Part shown: positions 16,296-24,569 of the stretch, piece after piece | How the letters are laid out: the number at the start of each line of letters is the position of its first letter | How positions within the stretch are numbered: position 1 is the stretch's first letter | Assembly (NCBI RefSeq): GCF_038096165.1 | Contig: NZ_CP151076.1 | Location: 3,531,501 to 3,595,500 of the forward strand | Direction of reading: 5' to 3' | Length of the DNA stretch: 64,000 nt | DNA from: Pseudomonas sp. G.S.17 | GTDB lineage: Bacteria; Pseudomonadota; Gammaproteobacteria; Pseudomonadales; Pseudomonadaceae | Notes under the pieces: model-generated | Seen by the model: the letters and a program-made list of their open reading frames with translations, nothing else | Databases searched by the model: none | Told to the model about the DNA's origin: nothing | Position numbers and translations under genes: made by a program

Positions 16296-17936
16296 ATGAG
16301 CTGGATCAATGACGCAAAACTCTCGACCAAACTGATCACAGCCTTCGTGCTGTGTGCGTTCATCACACTGGGCGTAGGCGTCCTGGGCAGCCAGGGAGTT
16401 TCCAGGCTATCGGAGAACCTGAAACTGGTGTTCACCAACAATCTGGTGTCTGTCTCCAACACCGCGCAAACCAAAACCAAGGCGGTCGGACAAAGCCGCG
16501 ATCTTTACCGGTTGTACCTGGCCACTGCCGCCGGTTTGCCACAAAGCGTGAAAGATGAATTCATTGCATCGATGAACGCCAACCGACTGGCCAGCGAGAA
16601 AGCATTCGCCGACTACCGAAAAACACCGCTTGCCGATGACGAACGTGCCGCTGGCGACAAAATGCAACAAGACTGGCCGGTTTATCAGGCGATGGTGCAA
16701 AAGTACGTCAGCCTGATGCAGGCCGGCGATCTGGAGAACGGCCGCGCCCTGCTCTTGGGCGACTTGCAAAAGACTTACCGCTCGGTCATGGACGGGTTGA
16801 CAGTGATGGTCGATTCCAATGACCGGCAAGTAGGTGAAGGCGCCGAAGATGCAAGCCGTCTGGAGTCATCATCGAAGACTTCGCTGTATGTTGGCATCGC
16901 AGTGGCATTCATTGCCGCAATCCTGCTCGGAATGTTTATCAGCCGCCTGATCAGCCGCCCCATTGCCAATGCCGTGGCGAGCGCTCGCAGCATTGCCGAA
17001 GGTGATCTGACCCAGCACATCATCAGTACCGGCCACGATGAGGCCGGCCAGTTGTTGACCGCTCTGGCGGACATGCAGAGCAGCCTGAAAAGCACGATTC
17101 AACAGATCGCCAGCGCATCGGACCAACTGGCGTCGGCTGCCGAGGAGCTGACCGCCGTCACTGACAATGGCAGCCGTGGTCTGGTCCGCCAGAACGACGA
17201 GATCCAGCAGGCGGCAACCGCCGTCACGGAAATGACCTCGGCTGTCGAAGAAGTCGCACGCAATGCCGTCTCCACCTCCGAAGCGTCCAGAACCACCAGC
17301 GAGCAAGCCAGCAATGGTCGCGACCAGGCCCGCAGCGCCGTCGCCGCGATCAACAGCGCAACCACTGAAATTGCCGCGTCCACTGACATGGTCAAGAATC
17401 TCGCCGTTCAGGTGCGCGACATCGGCAAAGTGTTGGACGTGATCCGCGGGATCGCCGAACAAACCAACCTGCTGGCCCTGAACGCTGCCATCGAAGCCGC
17501 AAGAGCGGGCGAACAGGGCCGTGGCTTTGCCGTGGTGGCCGATGAAGTTCGCGCCCTGGCGGCCCGCACCCAGGCCTCGACCGGCGAGATTGAAGGGATG
17601 ATCAACAGCGTGCAAGCCAGTGCTGATCAGGCGGTAAGCTCCATGGGTAAAAGCCAGTCACTGGTAACCGATACCCAATCGCTGGCCCTGGCCACAGGCG
17701 AGGCGCTGGAGTTGATTGCCGAAGGCATTTCGCAGATCAACGATCGCAACCTGGTCATTGCCACAGCGTCCGAAGAGCAGGCCAACGTCGCTCGGGAAGT
17801 TGATCGCAATCTGGTCAACATTCAGGATCTATCGACCCAGACAGCGGCTGGCGCCCATCAGACCAACGCCTCGACCCAGGAGCTTTCCAGCCTGGCAATT
17901 TCATTCAATACGCTGGTCGGCCGCTTCCGGCTGTGA
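16296..17936 (+). CDS. Methyl-accepting chemotaxis protein
   Basis: A 546-residue transmembrane chemoreceptor. Order: a first membrane helix ([19 protein letters not shown]), a periplasmic four-helix-bundle sensor (about 35-190), a second membrane helix ([17 protein letters not shown]), a HAMP domain (about 210-265) and the cytoplasmic coiled-coil signalling domain with the strictly conserved hairpin tip ([20 protein letters not shown]). The C terminus lacks a CheR-binding pentapeptide. The short sensor length fits a 4HB_MCP module for a small ligand. AGGA lies upstream of the ATG. Expression by FliA is indicated by the promoter at 16192. Confidence 0.96.
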   Translation: MSWINDAKLSTKLITAFVLCAFITLGVGVLGSQGVSRLSENLKLVFTNNLVSVSNTAQTKTKAVGQSRDLYRLYLATAAGLPQSVKDEFIASMNANRLASEKAFADYRKTPLADDERAAGDKMQQDWPVYQAMVQKYVSLMQAGDLENGRALLLGDLQKTYRSVMDGLTVMVDSNDRQVGEGAEDASRLESSSKTSLYVGIAVAFIAAILLGMFISRLISRPIANAVASARSIAEGDLTQHIISTGHDEAGQLLTALADMQSSLKSTIQQIASASDQLASAAEELTAVTDNGSRGLVRQNDEIQQAATAVTEMTSAVEEVARNAVSTSEASRTTSEQASNGRDQARSAVAAINSATTEIAASTDMVKNLAVQVRDIGKVLDVIRGIAEQTNLLALNAAIEAARAGEQGRGFAVVADEVRALAARTQASTGEIEGMINSVQASADQAVSSMGKSQSLVTDTQSLALATGEALELIAEGISQINDRNLVIATASEEQANVAREVDRNLVNIQDLSTQTAAGAHQTNASTQELSSLAISFNTLVGRFRL

Positions 17937-17978
17937 GGCCGACGGCAACGCTGTAGCTCAAAGAAGCCGGATGATTTT

Positions 17979-18863
17979 CTACCCCCAACCATGAGCCTCC
18001 TCGATGAAGTGAAGCACTGCACTGGAGCGCTCATCGATGCGTGAAATGAGCGAAAGCTCACTGACCATTTCTACCTGGGGCAGCGGTATGACCCGCACCC
18101 CAGGCATGGTCAAGCGGGTCATCGCTTCGGGCACGATGCTTAAACCGATACCCGCTGCGACCAATCCCGGGATGCTCATCAACGAAGGCACATGCATGAT
18201 GTTCTCGGGATGCAGTTGATTTTGCCGACAGGCCTGAAGCGTGTGTGACGTCAGGCCGATGCCGGCCGGGTCCTGGAGAAAGACGAACTTCTCGTGCCGC
18301 AGCATCGCCAGTTCGCCGGTAAAGCTATCCACCAGCTCATGGTTGTCCGGCAGCAGCAGGACAAGGTTGGACTGACTGAAAGGATGCGTGCGCAGACGGT
18401 CCGGCAGGTGATCCTTGAACACCCTGGCAAAGGCCAGATCCAGCTTGTGGTCGAGGAGCATTTCGAGTTGCTCGCGAATGCCCGCGTCCACCAGACTCAG
18501 TTTGACCTCGGGGAAAGTGCTGAAGTAATGCCGCAGCAATTGCGGCAAGTTAGCCTCGAACAACGCCGAGTGATAACCGATGTTGATTTCGCCCACCTCA
18601 CCTCTTCTGGCCCGGCGTGCCGCCGCACTGGCCAATTCGCTGGACTCGATGGATTGCCGCGCATGGGGCAGGAACGCCATACCCGCAGCGGTCAGGGCCA
18701 CGCCGCGGTTCTCACGTCTGAACAGCGCCAGCCCGAGTTCGGATTCAAGGGTTCGCATCAATTGACTCAGTGCCGGTTGCGCGATCCCCAGTTGCTCGGC
18801 CGCCCGGCTGAAGTGTTGCAAGTCGGCCGCCACGACGAAGGCCTTCAGGTGTCGCAGTTCCAT
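17979..18863 (-). CDS. LysR-family transcriptional regulator
   Basis: A 294-residue LysR regulator with the usual N-terminal winged helix (FSRAAEQLGIAQPALSQLMR) and a C-terminal inducer-binding domain (INIGYHSALFEANLPQLLR). It is divergent from an MFS carrier and a dehydroquinate dehydratase gene, with a LysR-type box in the shared spacer (18874-18890). A role in inducing that pair with quinate, shikimate or an intermediate is the natural inference. The protein resembles the CatR/BenM branch of aromatic-catabolism regulators in overall layout. Confidence 0.93.
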   Translation of the reverse strand: MELRHLKAFVVAADLQHFSRAAEQLGIAQPALSQLMRTLESELGLALFRRENRGVALTAAGMAFLPHARQSIESSELASAAARRARRGEVGEINIGYHSALFEANLPQLLRHYFSTFPEVKLSLVDAGIREQLEMLLDHKLDLAFARVFKDHLPDRLRTHPFSQSNLVLLLPDNHELVDSFTGELAMLRHEKFVFLQDPAGIGLTSHTLQACRQNQLHPENIMHVPSLMSIPGLVAAGIGLSIVPEAMTRLTMPGVRVIPLPQVEMVSELSLISRIDERSSAVLHFIEEAHGWG

Positions 18864-18873
18864 AGCTCGTACT

Positions 18874-18890
18874 CATAAGTTCAGCTTATG
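18874..18890. promoter_or_regulatory. LysR-type binding site
   Basis: CATAAG-TTCAG-CTTATG is a dyad with 6-base perfect arms and contains T-N11-A, the LysR core. It lies just upstream of the LysR start (18863) and about 140 bases before the divergent MFS gene, the usual position of an autoregulatory and activation site. Confidence 0.65.
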
Positions 18891-19030
18891 CATTTGTACA
18901 GATTTCGATAATTATTCTGCAAGCAGGATGCGTTAACGTCTACCGACTTCGACGCTTCCTGCCAATGCTGTTGTCCAAGCGGAATCGTGTGAGCACCTCA
19001 TAACCATAAAAACAATGACGAGCACCTCTT

Positions 19031-20386
19031 ATGAGCACGATCAGCAACGAGAGTCATGACCAGCGCATGCCTCGCAAAGCGGTAACGGCCGCCACCATCG
19101 GCACCGCCCTGGAGTGGTTCGATTTCACGCTTTATGGCCCGATATCGGCGACCATTCTGCCCAAGCTGTTTTTCCCGGCGATGGAGCCAACGGCCGGCCT
19201 CCTCGCCTCGCTGGCAACGTTCGGTGTCGGTCTGGCTGCGCGGCCATTGGGCGCTATTACCTGCGGTTACCTCGGCGACAAACTGGGTCGGCGCAATCTG
19301 ATGCTGGCCACCGTGACCATGATGGGCCTGGCGTCAGTGCTGATGGGCCTGTTGCCCACCTACGGTCAGATCGGGGTCTGGGCACCGATTCTCCTGGTGC
19401 TGCTGCGCGTCATCCAGGGGTTCGCCCTGGGCGGTGAATCCACCGGGGCGCAGCTCATGGCGCTGGAACATGCCGCGCCCGACCGTCGCGGACGTTACTC
19501 GGGCCTGTTGGGTTTGTGTTCGCCACTCAGCCAGATTTTAGCCAATGCCGTGCTTTTGGGGCTCGCCGCCACGCTTTCCAGCGAACAGTTCGAAAGCTTC
19601 GGCTGGCGCATTCCGTTTGTGATGAGCTTCATATTGGTGATCGTGGCGATTTTAATCCGTCTCAAAGTCGCTGAAACACCGGCGTTCATTGCCCTGAAAA
19701 AAGCGCCAATCAAGCAGAACACCAGCCCGCTGAAATCCGCACTGGGCAGCCACTACAAAACCATCCTGCGGCTGATGCTGTTCTTCTGCTCCCCGGCCGC
19801 GCTGTTCTATCTGATCGTGATCTTCTCGCTGAGCTACCTGACAAAACACCTTGGCATGAGCCAGTCGATGGGTTTCATGTCACTGATGGTTGCCAACATC
19901 TGCGCGATTTTCGGCGCACTGGCGGGCGGCTATCTGTCAGATCGCTGGGGTCGCAAAAAGGCCTTGATCCTTGGCTCGTGCATGACGCTGCTGATCCTGA
20001 TGGTGTACTTCCCGATTCTGAACACGCAAAACGTCTCCGCGATCATGGCCATCATGGGACTGTTCCTGGGCTTCACCCAGTTCCAGAGCGGCATCCAGCC
20101 AGTGGCCTTCGCTGAAGCGTTTCCCACCGAGGTGCGTTACTCCGGCTCGGCCCTGGCCTACACCGGCGCCAACCTGCTGGTCGGCGGCCCGATGCCGATG
20201 ATCGCCGTCTGGTTAATGAGCCAATCCGGTAACTCACCGTGGCCATTGGTCGCGCTGTGCGCCGTCATCAACCTGATCTCGCTGGCCATGATCGTCATCG
20301 GCCCGGAAACCCGAGGCATTGACCTCAACGCCGTCGCCGCACAAGACCCGGTTGACACCGCCTCCACCGCCATCCTCTCCAAATAA
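19031..20386 (+). CDS. MFS metabolite:proton symporter (ShiA/citrate-proton branch)
   Basis: A 451-residue, 12-helix carrier of the metabolite:H+ symporter branch. The opening (AATIGTALEWFDFTLYG) and the loop GYLGDKLGRRNLML after helix 2 are typical, as is GYLSDRWGRKKALILG between helices 8 and 9. This branch includes shikimate, citrate, dicarboxylate and proline/betaine carriers. The next gene, 15 bases on, encodes a type II dehydroquinate dehydratase, so quinate, shikimate or dehydroshikimate is the most probable substrate. A small stem-loop or terminator is not seen between the two, which supports a bicistronic unit. Confidence 0.9.
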   Translation: MSTISNESHDQRMPRKAVTAATIGTALEWFDFTLYGPISATILPKLFFPAMEPTAGLLASLATFGVGLAARPLGAITCGYLGDKLGRRNLMLATVTMMGLASVLMGLLPTYGQIGVWAPILLVLLRVIQGFALGGESTGAQLMALEHAAPDRRGRYSGLLGLCSPLSQILANAVLLGLAATLSSEQFESFGWRIPFVMSFILVIVAILIRLKVAETPAFIALKKAPIKQNTSPLKSALGSHYKTILRLMLFFCSPAALFYLIVIFSLSYLTKHLGMSQSMGFMSLMVANICAIFGALAGGYLSDRWGRKKALILGSCMTLLILMVYFPILNTQNVSAIMAIMGLFLGFTQFQSGIQPVAFAEAFPTEVRYSGSALAYTGANLLVGGPMPMIAVWLMSQSGNSPWPLVALCAVINLISLAMIVIGPETRGIDLNAVAAQDPVDTASTAILSK

Positions 20387-20401
20387 CGCAGCAGGACGAC
20401 C

Positions 20402-20857
20402 ATGAACCGAACTGTCTTCATCCTCAACGGCCCGAACCTGAATCTCCTGGGCCGTCGCGAGCCACACATCTATGGCCACACCACGCTCGAGCAGATTCGC
20501 CAGAGCTGCGTGATGCTGGCCGAGGAACTTGGCCTGGCCTGTGAATTTCGCCAGACCAATCACGAGGGTGTGATGGTCGACTGGATTCAGGAAGCCTTCG
20601 AACAAGGTGCCGCACTCATCATCAACCCGGCAGGCTTTTCGTTTCATTCGATCCCGGTACTGGATGCGTTGAAGCTGATCGACACGCCGCTGATTGAATT
20701 GCACCTGTCGAACATCCATGCACGGGATGAGCTTCATCGCCACTCGATCATGTCCGGCGTCGTCGATGCGGTGATCTGCGGCCTGGGGGCCGACGGTTAT
20801 CCGCTGGCGCTGCGGGCCATCGACGATCTGCTTCGCCGCAGGAGTCTCAACAACTGA
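20402..20857 (+). CDS. aroQ: 3-dehydroquinate dehydratase, type II
   Basis: A 151-residue type II enzyme that interconverts 3-dehydroquinate and 3-dehydroshikimate. Conserved: FILNGPNLNLLGRREPHIYG with the active-site Arg19 and Tyr24, NHEG, and IELHLSNIHARDELHRHS with the catalytic histidine. The loop normally reading NPGAxTHTS is NPAGFSFHS here, so the substrate-binding histidine is displaced. Position next to a transporter and under a LysR gene, rather than with accB/accC as for the housekeeping copy, points to a catabolic role. An RBS-like AGGACG precedes the ATG. Confidence 0.93.
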   Translation: MNRTVFILNGPNLNLLGRREPHIYGHTTLEQIRQSCVMLAEELGLACEFRQTNHEGVMVDWIQEAFEQGAALIINPAGFSFHSIPVLDALKLIDTPLIELHLSNIHARDELHRHSIMSGVVDAVICGLGADGYPLALRAIDDLLRRRSLNN

Positions 20858-20958
20858 CCCAACGCATTGATCGGGCCTGGCCGGTTAGTGGTCGCCGCAA
20901 GGCCCGCTCTCTGCTAAAAGAACAGCCATCTCTCTCAGCGCTTTAAAGGACGTCGACG

Positions 20959-22395
20959 GTGGTTCCTCCGGTTCAAGAGTCAGCGGCGAACGTCGGAACG
21001 GGCATCAGCTTGCAGACCCGACTCATCGCCATTGTCGTCGCAGTCACGTTCTTCATGGAGAATCTGGACGCCACTGTCATTGCCACCGCGCTGCCGAAAA
21101 TGGCGGCTGATTTTGCGGTGAGCCCGGTCGACATGAATGTCGGGATTACCGCGTACCTGCTCGCCGTCGCGATCTTCATACCCCTGTCAGGCTGGGTGGC
21201 GGATCGCTTTGGCGCGCGCCGGGTCTTCACCGCAGCAATCGTGACGTTTACGCTCGCGTCGCTGCTTTGCGCCATGAGCACAAGCTTCGAGGCTTTCGTC
21301 GCATCCCGCGTGCTGCAAGGCATTGGCGGGGCGTTAATGGTGCCGGTTGGACGGCTTGCGGTGCTGCGCAATACCGACAAAAAAGACCTGGTCAAGATGA
21401 TCGCGGTAATTACCTGGCCCGGCCTGGTCGCGCCGATTCTCGGGCCGCTGGCGGGCGGTTTGATCGTCACCCATTTTGACTGGCCATGGATTTTTTATCT
21501 CAATTTGCCCTTGGGCGTGCTGGCCTTGATTGCCGCGTTATGGCTGGTGCCCGCAGGCAAGGAGGAGAACGTACGCAAGTTCGACGGTAGAGGATTTTTG
21601 CTGCTGTCGGGCGCCTGCGCGACGATTCTTGGCGGGCTGGAATGGCTCGGCAGTCATAACGGCAGTGGGTTACTGGTTGGAGCGGGAGTTCTGGCGTCTG
21701 GAATAGTGCTTGCCGCTCTGGCAATCCATCACTGTCGTACCCACGCGAACCCACTCCTGGCGCTCGACACTCTGTCCATCCAGACCTTCAGGGTCAGCGT
21801 CTTCGGCGGATCGATGTTCAGGATGGCGATCAGCGCTTTACCCTTCCTGCTCCCGCTGCTGTTTCAGGTTGCCTTTGGGCTATCGCCGGTTGAAGCAGGA
21901 ACCCTGGTGCTGGCCGTCTTCGCCGGGAACCTGGCGATGAAGCCGCTCACCACCGCCATCATGCAGCGCTATGGTTTTCGTCGGGTGCTGTTGCTCAACG
22001 GGATCATCGGCGTCATGTCCATAGCGGCGTGTGCGTGTTTCACGGCGACCACACCCTTCTGGTTGATCGCTGTCGTCCTGTTCGTTGGCGGGCTGTCCCG
22101 ATCAATGCAGTTCACCTGCTACAACTCAATCGGCTTCGCTGATGTCGAAAAAAGTCGCATGAGTGAAGCCTCTGCACTGTTCAGCATGTTCTTCCAGCTG
22201 GCGATGGGCATCGGCGTGACAGTGGCCGCATTGCTGCTGCGTTTCTCCATGTCCCTGCGAGGAGGGGAAATCGTCGCTCAGGCGTTCGATTTTCGCGTCG
22301 CGTTTCTGGGCATCGCCGCCTTGGGGCTTCTGGGGTTGGTCGATGTCGTGCGGCTGCCCGCGAATGCCGGCGACAGCGTTCTGCGAAAAAGTTGA
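20959..22395 (+). CDS. MFS drug-type efflux pump (DHA2, EmrB-like)
   Basis: A 478-residue multi-helix pump of the drug:H+ antiporter-2 kind. Key stretches: FFMENLDATVIATALPKMA in helix 1, the motif A loop GWVADRFGARRVFTAAI, and motif C-like WPGLVAPILGPLAGGLI. The gene begins with GTG at 20959; AAAGGA lies eight bases before it, and no ATG nearby fits better. It is 101 bases after aroQ and may be independent. No partner membrane-fusion protein gene is adjacent, so it likely exports to the periplasm. The substrate is unknown. Confidence 0.9.
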   Translation: MVPPVQESAANVGTGISLQTRLIAIVVAVTFFMENLDATVIATALPKMAADFAVSPVDMNVGITAYLLAVAIFIPLSGWVADRFGARRVFTAAIVTFTLASLLCAMSTSFEAFVASRVLQGIGGALMVPVGRLAVLRNTDKKDLVKMIAVITWPGLVAPILGPLAGGLIVTHFDWPWIFYLNLPLGVLALIAALWLVPAGKEENVRKFDGRGFLLLSGACATILGGLEWLGSHNGSGLLVGAGVLASGIVLAALAIHHCRTHANPLLALDTLSIQTFRVSVFGGSMFRMAISALPFLLPLLFQVAFGLSPVEAGTLVLAVFAGNLAMKPLTTAIMQRYGFRRVLLLNGIIGVMSIAACACFTATTPFWLIAVVLFVGGLSRSMQFTCYNSIGFADVEKSRMSEASALFSMFFQLAMGIGVTVAALLLRFSMSLRGGEIVAQAFDFRVAFLGIAALGLLGLVDVVRLPANAGDSVLRKS

Positions 22396-22519
22396 AGTGA
22401 TCGACTCGACCCGTTTTTGATTCTGCGTTATCGATCCTTGATGGCTGGGTCCGCGTTCAGCTCGCCCGCCATCTGCAGGCCTGCGTAAGTGGCCTTGTCG
22501 GCGGCAAATTCGCCAATGA

Positions 22520-22759
22520 TCATTGCTGCAGAAGTGGCGGCGTGACACCCACGATGACCGGGGAGAACCTGTCGCACAGCGCGCCGCAGACCGGAAACGC
22601 CAGAAAGCGCGGCAACGATTCGACGAAGAACGCCAAACCGGCCAAGGCGGCGCTATGGGTGGTCTGAAATACAACCTATGGCACGATGAACAACAGAACC
22701 TGATCCGCCAGCCGCGACAGGAACAAGGACGTGAAAAACGCCAGGTAATCCTTCTTCAC
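22520..22759 (-). pseudogene. 5' relic of an MFS exporter
   Basis: The minus strand starts GTG at 22757-22759 behind a good AGGAG site and reads VKKDYLAFFTSLFLSRLADQ, then VLLFIVP, an in-frame TAG, VVFQTTHSAALAGLAFFVES, and PVCGALCDRFSPVIVG to a TGA at 22520. This is the first ~75 residues of an MFS carrier with two stops and no remainder. The conserved motif A region (CGALCDRFSP) is present. Carriers with this start are often linked to siderophore export; the adjacent iron-sigma cassette fits that, as inference. Confidence 0.75.
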
Positions 22760-22934
22760 GCAAAACTCCTGTTGGCGTGGGTAGAGGGTGAGGATGGTAT
22801 CGACGAACCGCGAGCCCGATACGCCGCGCGAAGGATACGTCCAAAGGTCTGTCAATGCATAAGCGGCAGCGGATTGCGACTGTGAAAACGCTGAACGCAT
22901 GCTACAGGCTTGCAGAACAAACACCGCCAACCCT

Positions 22935-22953
22935 AGAATGATAATCAATCCTA
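22935..22953 (+). promoter_or_regulatory. Fur box ahead of the ECF sigma gene
   Basis: The 19-base stretch contains AATGATAATCA, the core of the Fur consensus, and matches about 13 of 19 positions. It ends about 20 bases before the sigma-factor ATG, so iron-loaded Fur would repress the cassette. Confidence 0.7.
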
Positions 22954-22975
22954 ATTGCATTATTGATCTGCCCCT

Positions 22976-23503
22976 ATGCCCACCCCTTCCCCTTTCAAAC
23001 AGCAGGTCAGCGTTTTTTATCGCGATCATCATCGCTGGCTATTTGGCTGGTTACGCCCGCGTGTAGAGTGCCGTGATCTGGCAGCCGATCTGGTGCAGGA
23101 CGTTTTCATCCGGGTGCTGACCGCCAAGGATGCCGCTGCCCAACTTGAAGCCGTGCGTGAGCCAAAGGGTTATCTGGCGACTATCGCGCGCAGGCTGATG
23201 ATTGATCATTTTCGCCGCGCGCGCCTTGAGCGGGCCTGGTTTCAGGCTGTCGCCGAACAACCGGAAGCCGTGACCATCAGCGAAGAATCCAGAGCGATTC
23301 TGCTCGAAAGTCTTTATGAACTGGATGCGATGCTCGCGGGGCTGGGCGCCAATGTGCGGCGCGCGTTTCTGCTGTCCCAACTGGATGGCATGAACTACAA
23401 GGCCATTGCTGCGCAATTGGGCGTCTCCGTCGTGACCATCAACCGCTACATTGCCAAAGCAACGCAGCATTGCATGCTGTATAGCCTTGGCGTGGAGCGC
23501 TGA
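22976..23503 (+). CDS. ECF sigma factor, FecI (iron starvation) type
   Basis: A 175-residue ECF sigma factor. Region 2 is seen in LVQDVFIRVL and YLATIARRLMIDHFRRAR, region 4 in LDGMNYKAIAAQLGVSVVTI with NRYIAKA. The spacing and the Fur box upstream are those of FecI/FpvI-type factors that read siderophore-receptor genes. It lies 5 bases before a FecR-type anti-sigma gene, and the receptor gene follows. In the known mechanism the ferri-siderophore at the receptor signals through FecR to free this sigma factor. No clear ribosome site precedes the ATG. Confidence 0.93.
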   Translation: MPTPSPFKQQVSVFYRDHHRWLFGWLRPRVECRDLAADLVQDVFIRVLTAKDAAAQLEAVREPKGYLATIARRLMIDHFRRARLERAWFQAVAEQPEAVTISEESRAILLESLYELDAMLAGLGANVRRAFLLSQLDGMNYKAIAAQLGVSVVTINRYIAKATQHCMLYSLGVER

Positions 23504-23508
23504 TCACG

Positions 23509-24468
23509 ATGACCACTCTGAACCCTCAGCAGCGAGTGGCGCTTCAACAGGCCGCACACTGGTTCACCAAGCTGCAAAGCGAGGATGTTACCTGTGCGGA
23601 TCAAGGTGCCTGGGGCGAATGGCTGGCCAGCTGCGCAGAAAACCGCTGGGCCTGGGAACAGGCGCAGCAATTGCAGCAGCGCCTGCACGGTCTACCAACG
23701 GGCGTGACGGGACGCGCATTCAGCCTGGCCGATCAACCGGAACAAAGCGGTCGCCGCACGTTACTCAAAGGCCTGGTCCTGGCGGTCGGTGGCGGCATGC
23801 TCAGCTATGGCGGATATCGACAAGCGCACACCGCGGGCTGGACGGCGGATTATCGTACGGCCACCGGCGAACAACTCAGAATCGTATTGGCGGATGGCAC
23901 CCAGTTGCAGCTCAACACCGCAAGCGCGGTGGATGTCGCGTACGACACCAACAGCCGCCGACTGGTGCTGCGCGACGGCGAGATCCTGGTCACCACCGCC
24001 CGGGATCCTGCTGGTCGACCGTTTTTTGTGCAAACGCCGCAAGGTATCGTCCAGGCGCTCGGCACACGATTCTCGGTGCGCAGTGACGACGGTGGTGCAC
24101 GGGTTGCGGTATTCGAGCATCAGGTTCGCATTACTCCGCTCGCCGGCTCGCCGCTGGTAGTGGATGCCGGGATGCAGTGCGCGTTCGATAGCCTCCAGGC
24201 GCAAGCTCCCTCCCCCGTGACACCGGGTCAGGATGCCTGGAGCAAGGGCGTGCTGGTCGCCAACGAGCAACGTCTCGACAGCTTTCTCGCGGAACTGGGC
24301 CGCTACCGCTCCGGCTGGCTGCGCTGTGACCCTGCAATTGCCGGGCTGCGCATCAGCGGTGCCTTTGCCTTGAACGACACTGATCAGGCCTTGCAGGCGC
24401 TGACCACCAGCTTGCCGGTGCGGATAGAAGAAAAGACCCGCTACTGGGTAACCGTCTTGCGGCGTTAA
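23509..24468 (+). CDS. FecR-type anti-sigma/sigma regulator
   Basis: A 319-residue inner-membrane regulator. The cytoplasmic N-terminal part has the FecR signature with DUF4880-like tryptophans (AAHWFTKLQSEDVTCADQGA with WGEWL, then NRWAWEQ). One membrane helix follows (LLKGLVLAVGGGMLSYGGY, about residue 85-105). The periplasmic part carries the FecR domain (YRTATGEQLRIVLADGTQLQ with LNTASAV and VVDAGMQCAF). It passes the receptor signal to the sigma factor encoded just upstream. Length and order are typical. Confidence 0.93.
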   Translation: MTTLNPQQRVALQQAAHWFTKLQSEDVTCADQGAWGEWLASCAENRWAWEQAQQLQQRLHGLPTGVTGRAFSLADQPEQSGRRTLLKGLVLAVGGGMLSYGGYRQAHTAGWTADYRTATGEQLRIVLADGTQLQLNTASAVDVAYDTNSRRLVLRDGEILVTTARDPAGRPFFVQTPQGIVQALGTRFSVRSDDGGARVAVFEHQVRITPLAGSPLVVDAGMQCAFDSLQAQAPSPVTPGQDAWSKGVLVANEQRLDSFLAELGRYRSGWLRCDPAIAGLRISGAFALNDTDQALQALTTSLPVRIEEKTRYWVTVLRR

Positions 24469-24569
24469 AAAAAATCACTGTTGATGATAGGTTTTCTCAT
24501 TCTCGTTCGACTCATTGAGCAATGGGGTACACAGCCCGCCCGCCAATCAAGACGACGAGACATCCACAG

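Noticed and set aside
22126..22674. Minus-strand frame over the end of the drug pump and the MFS relic
   Set aside because: It mixes the antisense of the pump with an out-of-frame part of the MFS relic; the relic itself is read in another frame.
22760..22934. Minus-strand frame upstream of the MFS relic as a further gene
   Set aside because: The translation has no recognised family and overlaps the promoter area of the sigma gene; not supported enough to list.
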